Below, piece after piece: positions 23,370 through 33,880 of a stretch of DNA of 64,000 bases. Numbering within the stretch: the first letter of the stretch is position 1; each line of letters begins with the position of its first letter. This DNA is from Metallyticus violacea (taxonomy: Eukaryota > Arthropoda > Insecta > Mantodea > Metallyticidae). Below the pieces are notes generated by a model. That model was not told the origin of the DNA and ran no database searches. It saw only the letters and a program-made list of their open reading frames with translations. The position numbers and the translations under genes were made by a program. Where the stretch lies: contig CM060846.1 in assembly GCA_030762175.1 (NCBI GenBank), positions 312,341,012-312,405,011 of the forward strand, read 5' to 3'.

Positions 23370-25790
23370 TCACCTCAACAGAAGCCACCCTGAATGAGAG
23401 AACGAAGTGGGTATCAGATTTGTATCACCACTTCAACAGAAGCAATCCTGATCGAGATTATTAAGTTTTCCAAAGACTACAGTTACAGTGGGTGTCAGAC
23501 TTGTAACACTTCTTCAACAGAAGCAATCCTGATCGTGATAATGAAGTTTTCCAAAGATTACAGTTACAATGGGTGTCAGATTTGTATCACCTCTTCAGCA
23601 GAATCCATCCTGATTGAGAGAAGGAATGTTTCCAAATACTACAGTTAAAGTGGGTTTCAGATTTGTATCAACTCTTCAACAGAAGCAATCCTGATCGAGA
23701 TAATGAAGTTTTCCAAAGAATACAGTTACAGTGGGTGTCAGATTTGTATCACCTCTTAACAGAAGCAATTCTGATCGAGAGAACGAAGATTTCCAAAGAC
23801 TACAGTTGCATGGCGTGTCAGATTTGTATCACCCCTTCAACAGAAGCAATCCTGATCGAGAGAACTAACATTTCCAAAGACTACAGTTACAGTGGGTGTC
23901 AGATTTGTATCACTTCTTCAACAGAAGCAATCCTGATCGTGATAGTGAAGTTTTCCAAAGACTACAGTTGCATTGCGTGTCAGATTTGTATCATCTCTTC
24001 AACAGAAGCAATTCTGATCGAGAGAACTAAGATTTCCAAAGACTACAGTTGCATTGCGTGTCAGATTTGTATCACCTCTTCAACAGAAGCAATTCTGATC
24101 GAGAGAACTAAGATTTCCAAAGACTACAGTTAAAGTGGGTGTCAGATTTGTATCACCCCTTCAACAGAAGCAATTCTCATCGAGAGAACTAAGATTTCCA
24201 AAGACTACAGTTACAGTGGGTGTCAGATTTGTATCCCCTCTTCAACAGAAGCAATTCTGATCGAGAGAACGAAGATTTCCAAAGACTACAGTTGCAATGT
24301 GTGTCATAGTTGTATCATTTCTTCAACAGATGCCATCCTGATTAAGAGAATGAAGATTTCCAAAGATTACAGTTGCATTGGGTGCCAGATTTGTATCACC
24401 TCTTCAGCAGAATCCATCCTGGTTGAGAGAAGGAATGTTCCCAAATACTACAGTTAAAGTGGGTGTCAGATTTGTATCAACTCTTCAACAGAAGCAATCC
24501 TGATCGAGATTATTAGGTTTTCCAAAGACTACAGTTACAGTGGGTGTCAGACTTGTATCACTTCTTCAATAGAAGCAATCCTGATCGTGATAATGAAGTT
24601 TTCCAAAGATTACAGTTACAATGGGTGTCAGATTTGTATCACCTCTTCAGCAGAATCCATCCTGATTGAGAGAAGGAATGTTTCCAAATACTACAGTTAA
24701 AGTGGGTTTCAGATTTGTATCAACTCTTCAACAGAAGCAATCCTGATCGAGATAATGAAGTTTTCCAAAGACTACAGTTACAGTGGGTGTCAGATTTGTA
24801 TCACCTCTTAACAGAAGTAATTCTGATCGAGAGAACGAAGATTTCCAAAGACTACAGTTGCATGGCGTGTCAGATTTGTATCACCCCTTCAACAGAAGCA
24901 ATTCTGATCGAGAGAACTAACATTTCCAAAGACTACAGTTACAGTGGGTGTCAGATTTGTATCACTTCTTCAACAGAAGCAATCCTGATCGTGATAGTGA
25001 AGTTTTCCAAAGACTACAGTTGCATTGCGTGTCAGATTTGTATCATCTCTTCAACAGAAGCAATTCTGATCGAGAGAACTAAGATTTCCAAAGACTACAG
25101 TTGCATGGCGTGTCAGATTTGTATCACCCCTTCAACAGAAGCAATTCTGATCGAGAGAGCTAACATTTCCAAAGACTACAGTTACAGTGGGTGTGAGATA
25201 TGTATCACTTCTTCAACAGAAGCAATCCTGATCGTGATAATGAAGTTTTCCAAAGACTACAGTTACATTGCGTGTCAGATTTGTATCATCTCTTCAACAG
25301 AAGCAATTCTGATCGAGAGAACTAAGATTTCCAAAGACTACAGTTGCATTGCGTGTCAGATTTGTATCACCTCTTCAACAGAAGCAATTCTGATCGAGAG
25401 AACTAAGATTTCCAAAGACTACAGTTAAAGTGGGTGTCAGATTTGTATCACCCCTTCAACAGAAGCAATTCTGATCGAGAGAACTAAGATTTCCAAAGAC
25501 TACAGTTATAGTGGGTGTCAGATTTGTATCACCTCTTCAACAGAAGCAATTCTGATCGAGAGAACGAAGATTTCCAAAGACTACAGTTGCAGTGTGTGTC
25601 ATAGTTGTATCATCTGTAAACATAAACCATTCTAAGATTGATCTTGGCGTAATCAGAGGGAAAGAAATTTTCCAAGGACCAGTTGCAGATTTGTATCACG
25701 TCTTCAACAGATGTCATCCTGAGATGAAAAGTTGGCGTAATCAGAGAGAAAGAAGATTTCTAAAGACTATAGTTGCAGTGAGTGTCAGAT
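23370..25790 (+). repeat. 81-bp minisatellite with higher-order structure
   Basis: About 28-30 tandem monomers of 81 bp. A typical monomer contains TTGTATCACCTCTTCAACAG, AAGCAATTCTGATCGAGAGA, ACGAAGATTTCCAAAGACTA and CAGTTGCATTGCGTGTCAGA. Two monomer flavours mix: GATCGAGAGAAC and GATCGTGATAATG. The outer copies (before about 23420 and after 25600) are diverged, the inner ones nearly identical, as expected of unequal exchange. A landmark, CGAGATTATTA/GGTTTTCC, recurs at 23453 and 24505, giving a 1052-bp higher-order unit (12 monomers of 81 plus one of 80). A second landmark, GTTGCAATGTGTGTCATAG, at 24291 and 25586, is 1295 bp apart, showing three extra monomers in the second unit. After 25600 the array breaks up into irregular units. 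Confidence 0.95.
23664..25428 (+). other. Long open frames through the minisatellite, probably not a protein
   Basis: Frames of 156 codons (to 24133) and 237 codons (24715-25428) run through the array, because 81 bp is 27 codons and this frame lacks stops in most monomers. The repeat peptide begins CQICITSSTEAILIERTKIS. Each frame opens at a non-ATG codon (TTG), enters after the single 80-bp monomer shifts phase, and closes at CAGTTAAAG, a TAA that occurs in several monomers. There is no signal peptide or start context. Stops differ only by GCA or CAG against AAG in one place, so chance openness is the better explanation. Confidence 0.6.
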
Positions 25791-25799
25791 TTGCAGTAC

Positions 25800-27229
25800 T
25801 GCGCACACGTGGGGATCGATTTCGGGTCGAGTTACTAAGTTTTCCTATGGTGCATGTTTCCTTTGCTCAAAAATGGGAGAGCATGTGAACGCTGATCGTT
25901 TCATCTTCCGTTGGAATGGGCGCATATGCATTCCAGGGATATACAAACGTGTTTCGCTGAAAGCAGAAGCTCGTTAGTTAATGCTTCATTTCCGCTGTAA
26001 GTATCATTAGCGATCCATGTCAATTAAATTACTTGCTGGTACAAATTTTTTCCCCGTTACCGAGGACGAATTTCTCTCCCGGTTACCCCGCTAGTACACA
26101 AAACATCTGTGGTGCAACCACAAGCCTCGCACGGTTCAGTTCCGTCTACTGGCATATTTATTGTTAACACTGCTCTCCTGATTTCAGCTTAATGTACAAC
26201 ATATTTAACGAAGCGTAATCTAACGTGAGGCTTCTGATCTCTGCTTTTAGATTAGTTTCGGTTAATGGCAACGACACATTGGAAACACATGATGTTAAAG
26301 CATTGCCAGGGCTGAATACCGGATTCTGACGCTCTAGGGATACATTTGAAATTGTAAATAATAAATTACTCACTTAATACATAAGGCCTGTTATAAAATA
26401 TAGAACGTTTTAATAGTATAAAAACATATTTGTCCTACTTAATTATTTCGATTCTTAGAGAAATTATATCACCTCGAATAGTTTATGAATTAGAACAGTT
26501 AAACTACATTAATTATGTTGTAAACTTTATCTAAAATTCATGCATTTAATTGGCTTACCTATACAAAAACTACGCTGGGTAGTAATGCTTATTTCTTAAG
26601 AGACTTAGAAGCAGTGTCTGAACGCCCTCTCATTTGTTTTCATTAAAACTTCACAAGTTAATTTTGCAGTACACATTTGTCGTGAAATGTATTTCCTTCA
26701 GAATATATTGAAATATGAACAAACAAGTTTGATAACTGATGAAAAGCTTCCTAATTGCAATTATTTCTTAATATATGCATTAAATTATTTGACTTAAACG
26801 AAAATATTTTCTAAAATGTATGAATGAAAACAGACTAGCAAATACACTGTCTTAAACACTTCGATTTAAATTGTGGGGCATTGTTTTTTAAAACAAAAAA
26901 TAGAATTTTACAAAAGATGCCATCGGCAGAAAATGTGTAAAAAAAAGTGTATCTTTTCTTCTCTCCCTCTTTCCCTTCCCTTGCCACCAGCTGTATGTGT
27001 GTTGATTCCTTATAATTACTTTTCTAGCACGGAAAATTTGGGAAATGTATGAAATGCCATTAAAAGGGCCTTGTTTTCGTTCATATAAAAGAATAGAGGA
27101 ATATGAATCCCGTTTATAGTTGGTTTTATCTCTGTGTTTTGCTATTTGCTAATTTTCTTGGAGTGTGGTACTTGGCAGGAGCTGGTGTACGATATAAAGT
27201 GACCTTCGTACAGATGTGTGCCTGAATTT
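25800..27229. other. AT-rich unannotated stretch after the minisatellite
   Basis: No gene or repeat recognised apart from decayed monomer remnants just before 25800. Confidence 0.5.
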
Positions 27230-27680
27230 CCATGAGAAAAAAGGAGGAAGAAAGGAAACCAGAAGGGATGAGGTCTAGGTAGGACGTAAATATGGCACAC
27301 CCTAAAATTCTAGGCACCATTGAGACGCAAGCACGGGTCCTGCTTGAGTGGAGATTTTCGCTCCCCGCTCTACACCAGTCTCACCCTCCTGAGGGATAAA
27401 AGAGGGCAGAGCTCGTGCAGCCAGAACCTTCCCTCCTTCTCTTGCCAACCCCAACCCTCCTCTTTCACCCTCGAGTCCTTGAAATAATTTTCGCCCGGTG
27501 GGGCGGGTTATTCACAAGTTTCAAGTGGCCGAGGATTGTAGTCTCGAGCATAGAGAGGTGAGGCACGGGGGGATCCCGAAACATGTCCATAGTTGATGCT
27601 TCAGTGGCCACCTGCCCAACCTAGCAGGGCTACCAACCCCCTGCAAATATTACCACCAAGAGCGAAAGCTACAACTTGGG
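27230..27680. other. GC-richer, CpG-containing island
   Basis: This stretch stands out from AT-rich neighbours by its pyrimidine-rich and G-rich blocks (for example CTTCCCTCCTTCTCTTGCC, GCCCGGTGGGGCGGGTTATT) and many CG dinucleotides. A GGGATAAAAGAGG sequence at about 27391-27403 could be a weak TATA box. No known exon or transposon is recognised. It may be a promoter, an old repeat or an untranslated exon; the sequence does not decide. Confidence 0.25.
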
Positions 27681-28323
27681 TGGGTAGTGTGTTTTAGCTG
27701 TTTGAAATCGTTACAGCAATTCGAAAAGTAATTTATGAGTCATTTGTGCCCTATTTCCATTAGTAACCTTGTTATGTAAAATGTTTATATTGTACGGGAA
27801 GTAGCCCTTCAGAATGGTTTTGCTACAGAAATTTCGGAATGACCTAATGTTTCTCCCTTGCGAGATAGTTGCCTTGACAAATTATTGAATTTAATGAACA
27901 TGGCAATGATTGCAATTGCCAAGCACGCAATGAATTTCCACGCTCGGATAGCAGAGGACAATGTTGTACCACATTGCGATGCATGATGGAGGCAAAGATC
28001 AAAGATGAGGGTAACTGTGGCGCAGATGGCATTATAAATGGCGAGGGAAACCGCAGTACCCGGACGCAACCTGCCCACATGCCACTATACTTTACCAGAC
28101 CTGCAGAGCGCGGCTGCTCAGTGGAGAAACCAGTCATCAAGGTCGTATAATACATGTGCAGATAGTAGCATGTAGTTAATTTGAGAGCGGCTTTGTCAAC
28201 GAGTGGTTGTACGTTCGTGTGTTATTCGGCGCTTCGCTTTCATTATGTGTAAAATGTATATTGATTGTTCTTCGTTGTGCTATTACAAGAATATTGTCTT
28301 GATTCACCAAGTTGTTAAAAATT

Positions 28324-28854
28324 ATGAGAAATGGGATTTCTGAATCACAAGAAACGTGTTTGAAACCGCCATGTTTAGATGAAATACAGAAAATGTTTAT
28401 AAATGTCGGCAATACATTACCGATCAGTTTTAACATCTCTTATGTTACAGGTTTAGAGTTTATTACTGTTGATGTACAATACAATATCATTCATACTTTC
28501 TGTAAAAATATACATACTAAAATAAAAATACTAATTTTAATTACGGCGACAATGTCTTTCATTTTTTCTTTGCTGCTTCTGCACCGTAACTCAAAAACTT
28601 CACTGTATGAACTTTTGGGAGTAACAAATAAGTTGCTCAGTACAATTAATGTTTACCATAAAAGCAAAAAGTTACTTCTCAACGTAGAAAAACCAGACAT
28701 TGAGCAAGTAGCAAAAGATAATTACTATAGAGCAGATCAAACATGCGTAGCGGGAAGTATGCAAAAGAGCGAGGATGAAGCCGCTTCGCTCACTTGCGAT
28801 TACAACGCTGTTCCCTGCAGGTCAACACTATTGTGTAGGGGTACACAAACGTGA
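28324..28854 (+). CDS. Unclassified 177-codon ORF with one membrane-like segment
   Basis: This is the longest frame in the window not explained by a repeat. The first ATG is at 28324; an in-frame stop lies at 28300. The frame starts MRNGISESQETCLKPPCLDE, has a hydrophobic stretch ILILITATMSFIFSLLLL at about residues 72-89, a lysine-rich middle (YHKSKKLLL) and a cysteine-containing tail. There is no signal peptide at the start and no domain I know. A good splice acceptor-like TTATGTTACAG lies inside at 28440-28450, so part of it could be an exon. An 86-codon antisense frame overlaps its start. It could be a real exon, a transposon relic or a chance frame in AT-rich DNA. Confidence 0.25.
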   Translation: MRNGISESQETCLKPPCLDEIQKMFINVGNTLPISFNISYVTGLEFITVDVQYNIIHTFCKNIHTKIKILILITATMSFIFSLLLLHRNSKTSLYELLGVTNKLLSTINVYHKSKKLLLNVEKPDIEQVAKDNYYRADQTCVAGSMQKSEDEAASLTCDYNAVPCRSTLLCRGTQT

Positions 28855-30712
28855 CAACAAAACGATCTTTTAAAATTGTGGAACATGTTATGCAACGACA
28901 GGAACATGTTAAATTAATGTCATGTTAAATTAAATGTTTACTAAAACGGCACTCAACGATCCAGTCTTGATCTCCCCATAGAGTGCATAAGTTGGTGCTA
29001 TGCTTTTAACGCTAGTGATGGAACAACAAATGACATTTTCTGGGTGGAATGCAGATTTCGAGACAGTGTTCACGTTTACCGAGGTGCGACATGTACGCTT
29101 GGTAGCGTGGGAGAAACACACCTGCATACATTTACACCCAAGAATAATTTATATATATTTTTTGGTTCCTACATCCCGGAGGTGAGTCGTGGCCGCCTTG
29201 GGTGTTGTGGTCGGCAGGCTTTGAAATCGCAGTACACGGAGGCACATTCCCCATGGGAACCTACCGCGGTCACGGAAAGAGCCTTCCATTACAGTGCATC
29301 AGCTTTTGAATGAAGCTGTAGAGTTGCTTGATGGTTTATTGTGTTTCTGTGTATGTAAATGTCTCGTGCCAAACGTGCAGTCCCCTGATATACTAAGTTC
29401 ATCAAAAGAAAGGGGTTCTGTTCATTTCATGTTATAATTGCTTTTGATAAGCTGGTAACTTCGTAGCAAGCTCTCGCAAGCATCGTGCTTTCCTTTGCTT
29501 CTCAGATAGTTATGGACATCATCGCAAGGGTAAACAAAGTAGGATTAAGGGTGGGGTCAATTCCAGTACAGACAATGTATTGCTGAACAAATGTATCAAG
29601 TGGCTTGGTTATATATATTTCCTTATTTTAAGAGATTAATATTAGCAAAATAAGCAAACGTAAATAATTAGTCCAATAAAGCGCTGAATTCAATTTTTCA
29701 TGCTCCAAGTCCTGAAAGTACACCATCTGAATATATGCGTCGGAAAGCATTTATTTCATATCTCATTGCTTTGTTCGTTTTGGTGTTAAATTCACTTAAG
29801 GGTAATCCAATCCTCAATTTTTACGTCACATTTTGATATTTAAATATTTTGACTATTCACTTATTTTGATTTTGTTTTTAACCGGTTTCGATAATTTAAC
29901 ATATTAAATTGTATTTGTAAATATTGTGTTCTAGAAATATTTTATTTTTCTTATTGTTCGGAAAATAAATAAATAAATAAGGATAAGAAAAAGACCTCAG
30001 GATCAAGATGGAGGACTCAACCTGAAGGGTTTTGAGGTTTTGTTTCTTCTGCAAATGTGAGCTTTCATATTTGCGTTTAATTCCGAAATAATGCACTTTT
30101 GCATACAAATGCCCCATTATATCAACTGTAAACATTAAAACTTGAATTTTTACCAATTATTTTTAACTTGGTAACAACTAATATAATTGATTTTTTTAAA
30201 AAGTACTATGCACGTTTATATTTTTATAAATTCAAATTCTTTAAGTAAATAGTGTATTATATTAAAATAGTTGTAGGCTTCTTACTATTTTATGGAGGTT
30301 CTTTTTTATATATTACATATATAATTTTATTAGTTCGTCATTCAAAATTCACCTACTTATCTCTCATATTTTCTGAGATAATGGTGATGAATTCCCTAAA
30401 TTTAATGTTGGCGAGGATAGAAAATTTTGACTCCGCTTAAATCGGTTCAGAATAACGAAATCTTTTGCGTTTTTCTGGGTCTGTTGATATGCACGGTTAA
30501 AGTTGTGCAATGTATTAGTTTCGATACGTTTGCGAATTTGTGTTTCTATAATGTTGTATGCTGTATGAAATACAGAATATGATTTAATTTTACTCACCAA
30601 ATTCTTCAGAAAGAGTGACTATTGAAGAAACAATGTATGTGTAGGAAGAAACAAAATTCGTCATGTTTGGAAAACGATACTGCTCAGAAACGTGTTTTAA
30701 TCGTTATGCAGC
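28855..30712. other. Unannotated stretch
   Basis: No gene recognised. The less AT-rich block at 28990-29320 carries overlapping frames of 61-89 codons without motifs. Confidence 0.45.
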
Positions 30713-30724
30713 TCAGCCAAACTG

Positions 30725-30976
30725 ACGCGGGTTCGAACCCGGCCAGGACCGATGGATTTTTTCGGGCGTAAAAATCCTAAGTATGGCTTCCTTCGGAAGG
30801 GAAGTAAAGCCGTGGGTCCCGTGTCGTACATTTGCGGCACGAAAAAGAACCTCAAGCCTGAAAGAGAGGCCTCTGAGCAAAATTTGTCGGCCGTTTCACG
30901 CCCTGAGTTGAATGGGACGCTGATGACCTGAGCTGTTAAAGAGCGTCCTTAAATAAATCAATCAAAAAAAAAAAAA
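30725..30976 (+). mobile_element. SINE family B, 5'-truncated copy with perfect target duplication
   Basis: A copy starting within the tRNA-like head (CGCGGGTTCGAACCCGGCC, box B) and running through TCCTAAGTATGGCTTCCTTC, GAACCTCAAGCCTGAAAGAG and GACGCTGATGACCTGAGCTG to GAGCGTCCTTAAATAAATCA and an A-rich tail. The flanks TCAGCCAAACTG at 30713-30724 and 30977-30988 are identical, a 12-bp target duplication. 5' truncation plus poly(A) plus duplication is the signature of target-primed reverse transcription. Box B is a perfect palindrome-containing consensus, so this is a young copy. Confidence 0.95.
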
Positions 30977-30988
30977 TCAGCCAAACTG

Positions 30989-33723
30989 TTGCGTGTTTGT
31001 TTGTACAAACTTTTGGTTCGAACTGCGGAGATATGATGTAGGTTACTAAGGTATTTAGGAGTTTGGGTATTCCTTTACTGAGTGAAAATTGAAGAAGTGG
31101 CATGAAGCAATAAAGAAGAGTGAGTGGGGGTGTGGTGTGAGGTTGGTTTCCACCTTGAAATTCTTCCTTTTCTCTTCACCCCGAACTATATAGTGTGACA
31201 TGACAGGGAAGAGGGGTTCCATTGACCCCCTCCTGTTCTTTTGAGGTCTACCTATGCCCCGGCCCGGCCTGGTTTGACTGGGTTTCCTTGCCTTCCCCGC
31301 ATTAACAATAGCCTCTCTCAAGCTACGTTGCCTTGCTTCCTAGTGATCAGGCATATAAACCACAAGTATAATAATATATTTTTTCCGTTTAAAAGTAATT
31401 ACAAAATATTCATTTAAACTCTGATATACATATATGTTTTTTCTTACACTTGATAAAATAATCCGCAGGTTATATATTCTGGCACGTTATCATACTATCT
31501 CTATTCAACGAAGCAAAAGTCAGCTTATTTTTGTATCTATGTGTTGTACCATGGAAAAGTAATGACTCCATTTATAAAACTTCTAATAATTTAAAACATA
31601 AATAGCATATTTAACATAGCAGATTTGATTTTGCACTGGACAGAACCTAAAGAGTTAGTACAAAAGGACAAATCATTTTATTAAAATTCGTTTCCAAGTC
31701 TTAATTGGTTAAAGTTCGTGGTTGCGGCTTGGATTTTTTTTTCTTTCAAATCTGGGAATAAGCTTGAAATTGTTAAGACCCAAGTCTGGGGAAATAACTT
31801 CAAAATACAAACTGTCAGTACGTGTCTCCATTTCAGGAATTTTGAGCAACTTAAGCTCGTTGCATTCTTCTTTCTTACTTTTAGTACAAATGTGCTGCCA
31901 ACTGTTGACAAATTGCAAATTCGGAAGTATGTTGTACTTTTTGTGGAAGCCATCTATCTGTCAATGCATTTATCTAAACTGTGCATTTTTCGAAGTCGCG
32001 TGTTAAGTTAAATTGTTTTTATTTAGGAATTAAATAACATTTGCATAGAAAGAGTATACAAGTATTTGGTGTATATAAATAAAATAACAAACAAACATCT
32101 TGTTGAAAATAAAAGGGTGATTAATTCAGTTTATGGACTTTACCGTTTTAAGAACGGTAATTACTTTTTGAAAAGAAATATATTGTTGCAATATCTACCC
32201 ATGCTAAAATATTCATAAAATATACAAGAAGTAACTACATATTTATAATAATCAATGAGGATTAAATCAAAGAGTGTAGTAGTAAAAACTTTCACAATTT
32301 TCTTACCTTCCAGTAATGACGTAAACTTGTGCTACTTCTTTGTAGAAACTTTGTCAATTTTACTTCTTTTAACTCTCACTTTCTTTCTTGTCTCTTTTGT
32401 GTTTTATTGCAACTTCACTGAGGTTGTTGAGTTTAGCATTTGAATTCAGAATGTGTGCAGCCCTCCTTCCATGACTGTTTTTACATATAGCTAACTACAA
32501 CTTCATAAAATGTAACTGTTCTGATAACTGACAGTTAAGCATTTTCATTGCTCCGTTCATTATTTAAACTCCCATATAGTGCTTAACGCGTTTCTAAGAG
32601 ATTTTCACAATAATGGGAAATGCTTTTGTGCAACTAGAAATATTATTAAACGTGGAAACAAGACGAAGGGAAGGTTTTACTCATAAAAGTAAACGATTTT
32701 TTTAATTAAATATGTTTTCTCAGTAAGATTCACTTAGAAAACTAGAATATCTCCAAACTATAAGTTTATTTCTTGATAATCCATCCTCCAAATTGATTGT
32801 TGTTACCTAAGCAATTCAGATTCAGCGCTTTCTTACACAGTATTACAAGCCTTATGAGTGGAGGATAAGGGAATGACATTACCACAAAAGCCTATAAAAA
32901 CGCGCAGACCGTTGTGCACTTCGGACCTTTGACAGATATATGTGAAAACTAGTGCCTTGCGCCGAAAATTGAAAGCTTTCTTCAGAAAGAGTGTGACACG
33001 GCTATAAACTCGTCTCGAGCCATATCTTCTTCCACCCTAGGGCGCCTTTCTTCACAATAGAAGTTAAATTAAAAAAAAAGCTTCCCATTTGTTGCGTTGA
33101 GGCTGAATTCCGTTGCGTGTGACTTTCTGGTCTGTACCGGACGCCACAGGCGGCTTTTCTTAACAATATAGTCCTAATTAGAGCAAAATCCATTATAGTT
33201 GAGCTAACATTCCAACATCTGTACAAAGAAATGTTTTATACCTGAGGAGCAAGTCCTTCCTCATCGACAAGTAAAGCTTTGATTTATACTTTCTTGAGGA
33301 GCACACCGATTGGTCGGGAAAATAAGCAAAAATCAGGCATTTGTCGCCTTAATTTTATCATTAAAATGTTGAGTGAACGACCTATTTTGGCTCAGAATTA
33401 GTATTTAAATGGAATTGAAGCTTTCTTCCTCTATAGGCGTGTAAAATGTTAATTTTAAATTAAAAATTAGTTAATGGGTATTTATATTCAGAGTTTTAAA
33501 GTATCAGTGCCTTCTGAATGTTGACTTATACTTTTGCATGACACGAACACCTTTGAAAATTTGTAATTTTACTGCACCCGAGTAAATACGTTGAGCATTA
33601 AATGGTGAAGGCAATTCCATGCGAGTATGTCTATAATCACAGTTTAAATTCGCTTTCCTGTAGAACACATGAATTGTATCCATGCCTGTTATGCGCAATT
33701 TAAAGAAGAGGGAATGAATCGCA
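30989..33723. other. Unannotated stretch
   Basis: No gene recognised. A GC-richer block at 31090-31330 (GGTGTGAGGTTGG, CCCCGGCCCGGCC) is unlike its surroundings and may be an old repeat. A CCTATAAAAACGCGC sequence at 32891-32905 resembles a core promoter with CACTTC about 25 bp on, but nothing coding follows that I recognise. Confidence 0.4.
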
Positions 33724-33880
33724 CTCCCATTATAAATGACAAATGACGGGAAGGTACTCTAAATTTAGACCTGAAACCCTTCCTGCCTCTAAAAAAGAAA
33801 ACTTTTCCCAACCATGATCGTCAGCGTCTAACGCCTGTGATATCTCGGCAGTAAAAACGGACGTTAAACACTATTAAAAA
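33724..33880 (+). mobile_element. SINE family A, 5'-truncated copy
   Basis: Only the second half of the family is present: CCCATTATAAATGACAAATG, then GGTACTCTAAATTTAGACCT, CCTTCCTGCCT, CAGCGTCTAACGCCTGTGAT and the end CGGACGTTAAACACTATTAA with an A-rich tail. The tRNA-like head is absent. No clear flanking duplication. Confidence 0.82.

Noticed and set aside
23664..24133. Zinc-finger protein suggested by 27-codon period and Cys-x2-Cys
   Set aside because: No paired histidines or further ligands follow the Cys pair, frames start at non-ATG codons and stop at monomer-encoded TAA codons.
23370..25790. CRISPR-like array
   Set aside because: Whole 81-bp monomers repeat without unique spacers, and the context is eukaryotic. 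It is a minisatellite.
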